Shown here: piece after piece, positions 48,313 to 58,300 of the stretch
Numbering within the stretch: the stretch's first letter is position 1
Layout: each line of letters starts with the position of its first letter
Notes under the pieces: model-generated
The model's database searches: none
What the model saw: only the letters and a program-made list of their open reading frames with translations
What the model was told of the DNA's origin: nothing
Origin: Aliivibrio fischeri ATCC 7744 = JCM 18803 = DSM 507
GTDB taxonomy: Bacteria > Pseudomonadota > Gammaproteobacteria > Enterobacterales > Vibrionaceae
Reading direction: 5' to 3'
Assembly (NCBI RefSeq): GCF_023983475.1
Contig: NZ_CP092712.1
Span: 1,674,001 to 1,738,000, forward strand
Length of the DNA: 64,000 bases
Program-made: the position numbers and the translations under genes

Positions 48313-49464
48313 ATGATTACGCATGTTGGCATTTTAGATCAAGACCCCGTACGTCTAATCACCCCACTTTTAGATTTATCGGTGAAAGGCGAACACATGG
48401 TGTTCATTGGCGATGAAACTCAAAAAGAGATGTTCCATCGACTGGAGTCAATTCTAAAATATAAAGGGATCAGTTCTGATTTTTTTGAAATCCCTAATAT
48501 TGTTGATACCCACGCAATCAAGCAATCATTGCAAGCACTTGCTGCTGAAATGAAACTTCACTTTAGTGACATCAAATTAAATGCAAGTTGTGGTCTTCGT
48601 CACCGTCTTCTTTCTGCCTATGAAGTGTTCCGTTCATATCATTGGCCAATCTTTGTTGTAGAGCCATACAGTGACAAATTATGTTGGTTATACCCAGATG
48701 GTCGCAAACAAAAACACGTTGCTGATAATATTCGCTTGAGTGATTATCTTGCTATTTTTGGGGCTCGCTGTGAGTTTTCAGAAACTGAATTACCAGAAAG
48801 TATCGATAAGCGCTTAAGAGAACTATGCCAACGCTGGGCAAGCAACGCATTAGAGTTAGGCCCGGGCTTAGCAACATTAAACTATTTAGCCACCACTTGT
48901 CGTAAAGAACAACGTTTAGATGTTGAAGTAACAGAGAAACAACAGAGCTATAAAGAACTTAATATGCTACTAACTGATCTTGTTGAAACAGGGTTAGCTA
49001 CGTATGAAAATGGCATACTCACTTTTGATTGCGAAGAAGCTCGTCGTTTAGCCAATGGTGAATGGCTTGAAATATTGGTTCACAACACGGTTGTCGATAT
49101 TCAGCAATATTTACCAACTCTGCAAGACCACTCGTTAAATGTTCAAGTGCATCGGGAAATTGGTGAAAAAGACGTTCGTAATGAACTTGATGTGGTTAGT
49201 ATCGTAAATAACAAACTGCATATCATTGAATGTAAAACCAAAGGCATGCGTGATGATGGTGATGATACGCTATACAAATTAGAATCATTACGTGATTTAC
49301 TTGGTGGACTGCAAGCTCGTGCAATGCTTGTTAGCTTCCGTCCTCTACGTAATAACGACATTATGCGCGCACAAGACTTAGGCTTGGCGATTATCGGCCC
49401 TGATGAATTAGGCGATCTTAAAAAACATCTTCTTAACTGGTTCTTAGCGGCCGGTGGTCATTAA
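48313..49464 (+). CDS. CARF-domain nuclease, Card1/Can2 (DUF1887) family
   Basis: A 383-residue protein of the DUF1887 family, whose Vibrio cholerae member VC1899 has a known structure and whose relatives Card1 and Can2 are nucleases switched on by cyclic tetra-adenylate made by type III CRISPR complexes. Residues 1 to about 140 form the Rossmann-like CARF domain (THVGILDQDPVRLITPLL ... LNASCGLRHR), a helical winged domain follows, and the C-terminal PD-(D/E)xK nuclease has Asp in NELDVV (about 291) and ECKTKG (about 305). No type III cas genes or array are in the window, so its activator here is unknown. Single gene with terminator. Confidence 0.88.
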   Translation: MITHVGILDQDPVRLITPLLDLSVKGEHMVFIGDETQKEMFHRLESILKYKGISSDFFEIPNIVDTHAIKQSLQALAAEMKLHFSDIKLNASCGLRHRLLSAYEVFRSYHWPIFVVEPYSDKLCWLYPDGRKQKHVADNIRLSDYLAIFGARCEFSETELPESIDKRLRELCQRWASNALELGPGLATLNYLATTCRKEQRLDVEVTEKQQSYKELNMLLTDLVETGLATYENGILTFDCEEARRLANGEWLEILVHNTVVDIQQYLPTLQDHSLNVQVHREIGEKDVRNELDVVSIVNNKLHIIECKTKGMRDDGDDTLYKLESLRDLLGGLQARAMLVSFRPLRNNDIMRAQDLGLAIIGPDELGDLKKHLLNWFLAAGGH

Positions 49465-49493
49465 TATTTTCGATTAAGATCCTCTCTGATACT

Positions 49494-49521
49494 AAAAAGG
49501 CCCTGTTGTGGGCCTTTTTTA
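49494..49521 (+). terminator. Terminator of the Card1-like gene
   Basis: AAAAAGGCCC (49494-49503) pairs with GGGCCTTTTT (49510-49519), followed by further T. Confidence 0.93.
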
Positions 49522-49543
49522 ATGCTTTTCAATTCATATAAAA

Positions 49544-49578
49544 AATGCCGCTGATTCTCTATGAACCAGCGGCATTCT
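49544..49578 (-). terminator. Terminator of udp
   Basis: AATGCCGCTG (49544-49553) pairs with CAGCGGCATT (49567-49576); on the minus strand the T-run follows. Confidence 0.88.
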
Positions 49579-49600
49579 ATACTTATTTATGCTCTTTCTA

Positions 49601-50359
49601 TTATAGAAGATTTCGAGCCGCTTCAATTACCACTTTAATTGAACGCGCTTCTGTTTCTTTTAGCGTAGCGTGATCTGGGATTTCTTTTTGAGTACGGTTA
49701 ATAATTACACCTGCTACACAACCAGCACGTAAACCAGAGCTTGCACACATAGTTAATAGCGTCGCTGATTCCATTTCAAAGTTCAATACGCCCATGTCTT
49801 GCCATTCTTGCATAGAACCTTGGAAACGCTTAACAACACGACCAGAGAATGTGTCGTAACGCTCTTGACCTGGGTAGAAGGTATCACTTGATGCTGTTAC
49901 ACCTGTGTGTACATTTGCACCTTGATCAACAACCGCTTTACGCATTGCAGTTGCAACGTCAAAGTCTGCAACTGCAGGGAATTCCATTGGAGCAAAGTGA
50001 AGACTTGCGCCATCTAAACGAACTGAGCCTGTAGTAACGATCATATCACCTACATTCACATGAGGTTGAATTGCACCTGTTGTACCTACACGTAAGAAAG
50101 TACGAACACCAAGTTGAGCAAGTTCTTCAACCGCAATCGATGTTGATGGACCACCAATACCTGTAGAACATACAACAATTTTCTTGCCATCTAATTCAGC
50201 TAAGTACACTGTGTATTCACGGTGGCTTGCTAAAAACTTAGGGTTTTCCATTTGTTCTGCGATTTTCTGAACACGTGCTGGATCACCTGGGATGATCGCC
50301 ATTTCTGCACCTTGAAGATCTTCTTTTGTTACGCCTAAATGGAATACTGCTGCTGTCAT
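49601..50359 (-). CDS. udp: Uridine phosphorylase
   Basis: Udp splits uridine with phosphate into uracil and ribose-1-phosphate in pyrimidine salvage. The 252-residue length is standard, with the phosphate-site start [28 protein letters not shown], the [14 protein letters not shown] segment, the TTGAIQ loop, and [12 protein letters not shown] with the conserved Met-Glu that binds ribose. GGAGCTAA precedes the ATG at a suitable distance. In enterics udp is under CytR and CRP control; the upstream 230 bases contain TTTCACATT- and TTGCAA-like half-sites but no clear operator. Confidence 0.95.
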   Translation of the reverse strand: MTAAVFHLGVTKEDLQGAEMAIIPGDPARVQKIAEQMENPKFLASHREYTVYLAELDGKKIVVCSTGIGGPSTSIAVEELAQLGVRTFLRVGTTGAIQPHVNVGDMIVTTGSVRLDGASLHFAPMEFPAVADFDVATAMRKAVVDQGANVHTGVTASSDTFYPGQERYDTFSGRVVKRFQGSMQEWQDMGVLNFEMESATLLTMCASSGLRAGCVAGVIINRTQKEIPDHATLKETEARSIKVVIEAARNLL

Positions 50360-50530
50360 GGTTAGCTCCTTGCGGTTTTGTAGGGCCGCGTTAATTAAAT
50401 TAGTTATATTTGATTTGATGAAGTTACTTTACCCAATTAAATGACGGCTTTATGTGACAAAGACCTCAAATGACATGCTTTCACATTACATTCTTGCAAA
50501 GAAAATCGATTGGCATCACATAAAAATAGA

Positions 50531-50562
50531 AAAGCGCTCATAATACGAGCGCTTTAATTTGA
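50531..50562 (-). terminator. Terminator of zntA
   Basis: AAAGCGCTC (50531-50539) pairs with GAGCGCTTT (50547-50555); on the minus strand CTATTTTTA follows. Confidence 0.75.
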
Positions 50563-50591
50563 GTTACTTCACTAAATTCATTTGTATATTA

Positions 50592-52907
50592 TTACTCTTT
50601 CTCTTTAAAGCGTAATAAACGAAGCGCATTTAAAGTAACGAGAACTGTTGCGCCGCTATCTGCTAATACCGCAACCCATAAACCGGTAATACCAAACAAG
50701 CTAGTCACTAAGAAGACAGCTTTTAAACCAAGCGCTAAGGTAATGTTCTGACGAATATTGCTTAGTGTTGCTTTTGATAGTGCCACCATTGGTGCAAGCT
50801 CTTCTAAGCGGTTATGCGTTAACGCAGCATCTGCTGTTTCAAGAGCAACATCGGTTCCCCCTCCCATCGCTATACCAATAGATGCGGTTTTCATTGCTGG
50901 TGCATCGTTAATGCCATCACCTACCATTGCCGTTTTCGCATTAGCGGTTAATTGCTCAACATACTTCACTTTATCTGAAGGTAATAAACCTGCTTTATAG
51001 TCAATATTTAACTCCGCAGCGATGGCTTTTGCTGCTCGCTCATTATCACCAGTAAGCATGATTGGTTTAATTCCTAATTTAACCAACTTTTCTACAGCCA
51101 TTTTAGCATCAGCGCGGAGTTCATCACGCCATGCTAATAATCCAGAGATCTGCTCATTAATCAGAACCAGAACAACGGTTTTACCTTGCTGCTCTAAGAA
51201 GGCGATTTGGCTTTCAATTTCAGGAATAACTTCACCATCAAATTGTTGAGGTGCATACAATTCAATATGTTGATCGTTAACCGTTCCTTTAATGCCTTTA
51301 CCAACAACGGTCTCACGATTATCTGCTTCAATAACCGTTAGCCCCTGCTCTTGCGCTCTAACTACAACAGCTCTTGCTAGCGGATGAGACGATCCCATTT
51401 CTACCGCAGCTGATTGAAGTAAAATACTTTCTTCCGTTTCGGTTTCAGTTAATACTCGGATATCGGTTAAAACTGGTTTTCCTTGTGTTAATGTGCCTGT
51501 TTTATCAAATGCGATATTTTGGATATGACCTAACTCTTCTAGAGCTGCGCCACCTTTAATTAATGCACCACGCTTTGCAGCCGTTGCTAAACCAGAAGTA
51601 ATCGCTGCAGGCGTAGAAATCACTAACGCACAGGGACAAGCAATCAATAACATAGCTAAACCACGATAAATCCATGTATCCCATGACTGACCAAACATCA
51701 GTGGTGGAATAATGATAACCAATAACGACAGCACCATCATTGCCGGAGTATACCAACGGCTAAATTTATCAAGGAAACGCTCTAATGGTGCTTTACGTGA
51801 TTCTGCTTCTTCAATTAGGTGAAGAATACGATCAATGGCATTTTCACCTTGAGCTGAAGTAATCTGAATCTCAATAACGCGATCATTAACAATAGAACCT
51901 GCCATCAATGGATCGTTTGCCTTTTTATCAACAGGTACAGATTCCCCTGTTAAAGCACTTTCATCAAACGATGCAAACTCAGAAAGTAAAATTGCATCCG
52001 CCGCTAATCGGTCACCTGGGCTCACCTGCACACGATCACCTACATTCAATTCAGAGGCTGCAACTTCTTCTTTGGTTCCATCACTATTAATTCGTAGAGC
52101 GGTATCTGGCACTAAATCCATTAATGCTTTAACACCACTTCTCGCTTTTGCTGATGCATAGCCTTCTAACTGTTCACCTAACATAAACAATAAGATGACC
52201 ATTGCCGCTTCAACGGTTTCACCTAGATACACTGCACCAATAGCAGCAACCGTCATTAGCGTTTCAATTGAGAATGGTGAACCATTTTTTGCCAAACGAA
52301 TGGCTTTACGACCAATCGGAATCAAACCAAACAGTCCTGCAACGGTAAATGCAATCGTTCCCAGTTCTTTGTTTACAATATTAATGCCTGTAGCAATTAC
52401 TAAAAAAGCAACCAATAGCAATAACAATGCGTTCTTTTTCCAAAATGGTTGAGCCACATTTTCTGATGCATTTTTTGCATTCATATCCGTTAGTGGAAAG
52501 CCTGTGGTTCTAGCAACACTTTCAACCACATCAAATACTGATTCATCTTTTGTTCTTACTGTAAGTTTTTCTGTTGCAAAAACAACATTCGCATCAACTA
52601 CATCTGGAATGGCAAGAATGGCTTTTTTTAGTTTTGCCGCGCAACTTGGGCAATCCATCTCAGAAATTAACCAGCTACGAGATAACGTACCTTTCTCGGA
52701 TACTTGAGGAATGACAACTAAGGGGTCTGATTCTCCAGGATCTGAGCCGCAACATGAATCAGAACTCGTTGGTTTATCAACGCCGCTGCAACAATCCGTA
52801 GTAGCACTTTCTGCTTTGATAGTTGATATTTTTGGCGTTGCACAACATGAGCTTGATGGGTTGTGCTTATGATCATGGCTGTGTGTCGATTTATGAGTAG
52901 TACACAT
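50592..52907 (-). CDS. zntA: Zn/Cd/Pb-exporting P-type ATPase
   Basis: ZntA pumps zinc, cadmium and lead out of the cytoplasm. The 771-residue protein has the metal-binding ferredoxin-like domain with MDCPSCA at residues 84-90, the membrane CPC motif in IACPCALVIS at about 423, the phosphorylated Asp in DKTGTLT at about 466, and GDGINDAPA near the end. The first 60 residues are an unusual extension: His-rich (HKSTHSHDHKH) and with three Cys-Cys pairs at 21-22, 39-40 and 52-53. A near-perfect ZntR-type operator lies just upstream. No zntR gene is in the window. The zntA call is supported by the operator as well as the motifs. Confidence 0.92.
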   Translation of the reverse strand: MCTTHKSTHSHDHKHNPSSSCCATPKISTIKAESATTDCCSGVDKPTSSDSCCGSDPGESDPLVVIPQVSEKGTLSRSWLISEMDCPSCAAKLKKAILAIPDVVDANVVFATEKLTVRTKDESVFDVVESVARTTGFPLTDMNAKNASENVAQPFWKKNALLLLLVAFLVIATGINIVNKELGTIAFTVAGLFGLIPIGRKAIRLAKNGSPFSIETLMTVAAIGAVYLGETVEAAMVILLFMLGEQLEGYASAKARSGVKALMDLVPDTALRINSDGTKEEVAASELNVGDRVQVSPGDRLAADAILLSEFASFDESALTGESVPVDKKANDPLMAGSIVNDRVIEIQITSAQGENAIDRILHLIEEAESRKAPLERFLDKFSRWYTPAMMVLSLLVIIIPPLMFGQSWDTWIYRGLAMLLIACPCALVISTPAAITSGLATAAKRGALIKGGAALEELGHIQNIAFDKTGTLTQGKPVLTDIRVLTETETEESILLQSAAVEMGSSHPLARAVVVRAQEQGLTVIEADNRETVVGKGIKGTVNDQHIELYAPQQFDGEVIPEIESQIAFLEQQGKTVVLVLINEQISGLLAWRDELRADAKMAVEKLVKLGIKPIMLTGDNERAAKAIAAELNIDYKAGLLPSDKVKYVEQLTANAKTAMVGDGINDAPAMKTASIGIAMGGGTDVALETADAALTHNRLEELAPMVALSKATLSNIRQNITLALGLKAVFLVTSLFGITGLWVAVLADSGATVLVTLNALRLLRFKEKE

Positions 52908-52955
52908 GAGATATTCCTTTGTTAAATGTTAGGTTTGAATTCACTCTCACCATTA

Positions 52956-52987
52956 ACTATAAACCTTAGAGTTAACTCTAAGGTCAA
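52956..52987 (-). promoter_or_regulatory. ZntR-type promoter with 20-bp spacer and perfect palindrome
   Basis: The 22-bp perfect palindrome 52963-52984, whose half is ACCTTAGAGTT, lies between a -35 TTGACC (minus strand, 52982-52987) and a -10 TATAGT (52956-52961). The 20-bp spacer and the dyad are hallmarks of MerR-family promoters such as that of zntA, where zinc-bound ZntR twists the DNA to allow transcription. Confidence 0.88.
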
Positions 52988-53010
52988 GGATATTTTTTCT
53001 ATCAGAAACA

Positions 53011-53036
53011 AAAAAGACACCGAAGTGTCTTTTTGT
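53011..53036 (-). terminator. Terminator of the CBS-domain gene
   Basis: AAAAAGACAC (53011-53020) pairs with GTGTCTTTTT (53025-53034), with runs on both sides; it lies between the CBS gene and the ZntR operator. Confidence 0.88.
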
Positions 53037-53057
53037 AAGAAGAGATGAAACTAAAGA

Positions 53058-53474
53058 TTAAACGGGGTGTTTAAAACAGTGACCTATTGATTCACTAATA
53101 GCCTGAAGAACATTGCGACGAGTAATAATTCCAACTAACTTACCACCTTCAACCACTGGGTAAATCTTTGGCTTGTTTTCTGTCATCGTCTGAGCCAAAT
53201 CAACAATCGCATCATCAGGTGTAACGGTTAACACTTCGGTCTTCATTACATCTGCAACAACATGTGTATCTTGACAGTGATAACTCACACCTAATAATGA
53301 CTTAATTAAATCTTGCTCAGAAATAAACCCAATAACCTCACGTTGCTCGTTAACAACTGGACCACCAATATGTTGTGAAGTAATAAATTGATCTAACGCC
53401 GCTGCTAATGACATATCCGCTGTCAAATATAGAGGTCGTACACTCATGTATTGTTTTACTTTTTTATTTTCCAT
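53058..53474 (-). CDS. Two-CBS-domain protein
   Basis: A 138-residue cytoplasmic protein made almost only of a pair of CBS domains, which bind adenine nucleotides. The first covers about residues 6-60 (VKQYMSVRPLYLTADMSLAAALDQF ... VIGFISEQDLIKSLL), the second about 72-130 (VADVMKTEVLTVTPDDAIVDLAQTM ... LVGIITRRNVLQAI). No catalytic domain is attached, so it may sense energy state for another protein. His and Cys occur at the end (GHCFKHPV). Single gene. Confidence 0.88.
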   Translation of the reverse strand: MENKKVKQYMSVRPLYLTADMSLAAALDQFITSQHIGGPVVNEQREVIGFISEQDLIKSLLGVSYHCQDTHVVADVMKTEVLTVTPDDAIVDLAQTMTENKPKIYPVVEGGKLVGIITRRNVLQAISESIGHCFKHPV

Positions 53475-53602
53475 TATAGCCCCCTAACGTGCTATCGCTT
53501 ACTTCGATAACTTAAGTGTGGACTATTTTTGGAAAATTGCTAAATCGCTCTTTCCTATCTCTGTGATGGATAAAACCTATTGAGCAAAAAAGAAGTAGAA
53601 AA

Positions 53603-55195
53603 TTATGCACTACCTAACAAAACATCGATCAATATTTTCTTGTTTTGTTCAACAGAGGACATTACGTTTTCATACCCAGCAGTGTTATTTGTGCGCTCCA
53701 TTCTATGAATAATAGCTAGACACTGTTTGATATTTTCAGGGTTTCTCATTAAGTTCTTACCCTTCAACGTTAAAGTAAGAAGCATATAGTTCAAATCTGA
53801 TGAATACGGATACGTTTGTCCTATTTTGATCAATTGAAGTCTATTCTCATCTGCGGATTTTTGTGCTCTGAGCCACTGATACACTTTATTTAATTTTTGG
53901 AAATGTACCATTGATTGTTGCAGTAATTGTGGTGAGTTCTTTTTTAGATTCGCTTGATCAAACACTTTATATAAAGCGACACACAGCTTCACTTCACCAG
54001 CCATAGCTAAAACGCCAAATGTAGCCACACGAAATTCATCTGATGCGACTTTACGCTCGGATAAAAAACGATGATAACAAGTTGCTGCAATTGCTTTTGC
54101 TTTATAACGCTTACCTTGTTTAAACAATTGTCGCGCTATAAAAATATTAATATAACCTTGCAATTCATCACGCTTATCCATGGATACTCGTTTTTTCAAC
54201 GTGATAACTAATTGACCAAAAAATCGTCGATATTTTTCTTTATTAAACTGATGATTCGATTTATATACTGTATCGGCAATATCCAATATCATTTTGTTTA
54301 ATGTTACTGGTGTAATACCAATATGATAAAAACGTTTCATTATCATGTTATGAATAAGAGTATGCTCATTATTCTCGATGATAAAAGTTAAATAAGAATA
54401 GAAAGCACTGTCACTTTTTGGGTTATTTTCAAACGCTTTTGATAGAGATGCTTGCTGCTTACTTTTTTGTTTTGCTTCTTCATATATTTCAGCCAACATT
54501 AAATTAGCTTTAAATAAGTATTTTTTAGAACGCAATAACAATTCTAAAACGGGTATCGCTTTTGGTTTTTCAACCATTTGGCAATACGCCATTAAATTTT
54601 GTGGCATGATTTCGCTTTTATCATGACGTTGATATACCTTTTTGAACGTCATAAAGTCTTTCGCTTTATAAAGTTCTTCTAAGGTCATGTTCAACAGCAT
54701 TCTATTTTTGTACATACCTGTAAACGTCTGCGCTCTTTTTATAAAAGCCGCTTGTGATCCTTTAACTTCCGCGATTAACTTTTCTATTAATAACGTTAAG
54801 TTAAATGATTTCTTTATTAGTTCATCAATATAACCGTAATTGATAGGGCTATTAACAATAAAATCAGGGAACAATTCTCTCGCATTTAAATCATCGACTT
54901 GAGAATCTTCATTCTCAATATCAACGATAAAAATAGGACGCTTACCAAACTTAGCTTTCGCTCGAGCATTATCAACAATTTCAGCAATAACTTCATGCGA
55001 TGAGTAATGATACTCAATGAAATAATAATCATAGACAGGTAGATCTGATGCTTTCATGCCAAGATTAAAATTATCCGCACTTTTAAAACCCGCTTTTTGA
55101 AAAAATTGACGAATTTGAGTGCTGCGTTCACGTTTTTCAGTAAACACCAAAACATTCATTTGCGGAATACGTCTAATTAATTCGGCACTGCTCAT
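53603..55195 (-). CDS. Pseudo-receiver protein with helical-repeat C-terminus
   Basis: A 530-residue protein. Residues 13 to about 135 fit the fold of a response-regulator receiver (MNVLVFTEKRERSTQIRQFFQKAGF, then VYDYYFIEYHYSS, then PIFIVDIENED), but the acidic pair after the first strand is absent (Thr-Glu), and Glu 61 stands where the phospho-acceptor Asp should be. The conserved Lys is also lost. The remaining 390 residues are helical and look like TPR or HAT-type repeats (FKANLMLAEIYEEAKQK, NPKSDSAFYSYLTFI). I do not recognise a named family; it probably acts as a protein-protein scaffold that no longer uses phosphate. Single gene, facing away from ydiJ's end. Confidence 0.6.
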   Translation of the reverse strand: MSSAELIRRIPQMNVLVFTEKRERSTQIRQFFQKAGFKSADNFNLGMKASDLPVYDYYFIEYHYSSHEVIAEIVDNARAKAKFGKRPIFIVDIENEDSQVDDLNARELFPDFIVNSPINYGYIDELIKKSFNLTLLIEKLIAEVKGSQAAFIKRAQTFTGMYKNRMLLNMTLEELYKAKDFMTFKKVYQRHDKSEIMPQNLMAYCQMVEKPKAIPVLELLLRSKKYLFKANLMLAEIYEEAKQKSKQQASLSKAFENNPKSDSAFYSYLTFIIENNEHTLIHNMIMKRFYHIGITPVTLNKMILDIADTVYKSNHQFNKEKYRRFFGQLVITLKKRVSMDKRDELQGYINIFIARQLFKQGKRYKAKAIAATCYHRFLSERKVASDEFRVATFGVLAMAGEVKLCVALYKVFDQANLKKNSPQLLQQSMVHFQKLNKVYQWLRAQKSADENRLQLIKIGQTYPYSSDLNYMLLTLTLKGKNLMRNPENIKQCLAIIHRMERTNNTAGYENVMSSVEQNKKILIDVLLGSA

Positions 55196-55351
55196 TTATA
55201 TTACAACTCTAATGAAAACAACAAACACAATATACCAACCTGTAAAAATCAACTTATATTAGTTTTAACAAACACAACACAGTTCGTTTGCATTTAACTC
55301 ATTACAGGAATTTCGCGCTACTTTACCACAAAATAGCGCGAAATTAGATCA

Positions 55352-58300
55352 TTATATGTTAGTCAGTAGCGCTTGTAATGGATGCTTTAATTGCTGCCCT
55401 TCAAATCGCTTAACCTGACTACGGCATGAATAACCTGTAATCAAGCAACGTTCCTTATCCAAACTAGCTAGATTTCCTTTCCAACTTAATTCATAGATTG
55501 CTTTGGATGAGGCCAATTTGTCAGCCTCGTGTCCATAAGTTCCTGCCATGCCACAACAGCCAACAGGAACCGTATTTAATCGTAAACCAAAATGACCAAA
55601 AATTGCCCCCCACTCCTTTTCAGCGTTCGGCAATTTCGTTTTTTCCGTACAATGGGCAAATAATTGCCAAGCTCTAGTATCAAATACTGTCGCTTTATCA
55701 AATGAGGATAATCGAGGGTATAACCATTCATGAACGGTTAACACAGCAAAATCACCACGCTTATCAGCTAAAATCTCATTATACTCATCTCGGTAACAAA
55801 GAACTAAAGCAGGATCCACGCCAACCATTGGAATATTCAACATAGCAACTTGATTTAAAAATTCACCGCTTGTTTTTGCAGTAGAAGCAAACTGCTTTAA
55901 AAACCCTTTAATATGTTGCGCTTTTCCATTTGGTTTAAATGGCAAAAGTACTGGTTTTAATCCTAGTCGTTGTATTAATTCAATAAAATCACTAACCACT
56001 TCTGCATCGTAATAACTGGTGAATGGGTCTTGAACAATTAATACATACTTCTGGCGTTCTTTATCAGTTAGCTCACTTAACCTCTTAAGATTAAACTCAG
56101 TCATATCATTTCTTTTACAACGCTCTTTTAATGTAGGAACAGATAAAAGAGGCATGTCGACATAGCCTAGTGTTTTCTTTGTGATATTTTGTGTTATTGA
56201 TTGCTTTAAAACACCATTAATTAGTTTTGGCGCTTTAGCCATTAACGGCAACATGGTTTCAATATTTGCAACCATATAATCTTTCATTGGACGCTGATAA
56301 CGACTGTAATAGATATTTAAAAATCGCGACCTAAAACTCGGTACATCCACTTTTATTGGACATTGACTCGCACACGCTTTACAAGCTAAACAGCCCATCA
56401 TCGCTTCATGAACTTCATGAGAATAATCGTATTCTCTTTCTTTATTTAAAGTGTTTTTAATTCTATCAATAATCTGTTTAATCGATGGACGTTTAGTTAA
56501 TAGCTCTTTTTCTAATTCAATCGGGTCCACACCTTGCTCAGAAAGTTGGCGTAACCATTCTCGAACTAACCCAGCTCGACCTTTTGGTGAGTGACGTCGA
56601 TCAGCCGTTACTTTCATTGATGGGCACATTGGCGAACTGGTTTCATAGTTAAAACAGAGACCATTCCCATTGCATTCCATTGCTTGATTAAAACTGTCTC
56701 TTACTTCTACAGGTATTTGGCGATCATAAAATCCACGCTTAGTTCCACTCACTTTAACTAGCTCATCAGAACTTTCAAGAGGCGTACAAATTTTACCTGG
56801 ATTCATCTTATTGCATGGATCAAAAGCGGTTTTTACACGGCGCAATTCAGTAAATAGCTCATCACCAAAGAACTCAGGACCATATTCAGAGCGGAAACCT
56901 TTACCGTGCTCTCCCCACATTAAGCCGCCATATTTAGAGACTAAAGCCACAACTTGATCTGAAATAGTATGCATCAATGCTTCTTGTTCAGGGTCACACA
57001 TATCCAACGCTGGACGCACATGTAGAACCCCTGCATCAACGTGACCAAACATACCGTAATTTAACTTATGTGAATCCAGTAATGCTCTAAACTCTTGGAT
57101 AAAATCAGCTAAGTTTTCAGGTGGAACGCAAGTATCTTCTGCAAATGCGACCGGTTTTGCAGCTCCTTTTGTTGCACCAAGTAAACCTACGGCTTTTTTA
57201 CGCATCGTATATATTTTACCGATACTAGCCACATCACTAGTTACTTGATAACCAATAATCCCTGCAGAATCGGCTTCTTGTAATGCTTCAAGCTTTTTAA
57301 GCAAATCATTAACTTGCTGGGTCACTTCTTCAAGATCTGCCCCTGCAAACTCCACCATATTCAAACCAAGCATTTCTTTATCAGGAACATCTGTAATGAG
57401 ATCACTCACCGTATGCCAAACAATGTCCTGTTTTGCAAAATTAAGAACACGTGAATCAATGGTTTCAACCGATAGTGCGTTCGCACTCACCATAAATGGC
57501 GCATTTCTTAATGCCGCATCGAAACTGTCATATTTAATATTAATGAGTGTTCGAGCTTTAGGGATCGGCGTAATATTAACTTTTGCTTCAGTTAAGAATG
57601 CAAGCGAACCTTCTGCACCGCATAAGACTCGAGTAATATCGAATTTATCGTTGCTGATATCTAATGCATTTTTTAAATCATACCCAGTCAAGAATCGATT
57701 TAATGGAGGAAATTTATCTTCTATTTTCTGGCGATTATCTCGACACACTTTAGCCGTAACATCTAAAACCTTACGTATTCTCTCCGGCTGTTTATCATCA
57801 TCAAGTTCCGTATTTAAGCATTCTCCATTTGCTAAAATAGCAGTAACAGCCAAAATATGATCTGATGTTTTTCCGTATTTAAGCGAACCTTGACCAGAAG
57901 CATCAGTATTGATCATTCCACCAATAGTTGCTCGGTTACTCGTGGATAAATCAGGGGAAAAGAAAAAACCATGAGGTCGAAGTGCATCATTTAATTGATC
58001 TTTAATTAAACCTGTTTGAACTCTCGCCCACCCTTCCTCAATATTAATCTCTAATACCTGATTCATATGACGAGAAAGATCGACAACAATTCCTTGCGTT
58101 AAAGATTGTCCATTTGTCCCCGTACCTCCACCACGTGGAGAAAACTGAATAGAACGGTATTCTTCTTTATTTGCCAAGGTCGTTAGACACTCGACATCTT
58201 TTGTTGTTTTTGGAAGTAAAACGGCTTGCGGCAATTGTTGGTAAACACTGTTATCTGTTGCAACAGCTAAACGACTCGAATATGTCGTTTCTATATCACC

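Noticed and set aside
50440-50520. CRP or CytR operator in front of udp
   Set aside because: Half-sites such as TTTCACATT and TTGCAA occur, but no pair has the right spacing and symmetry.
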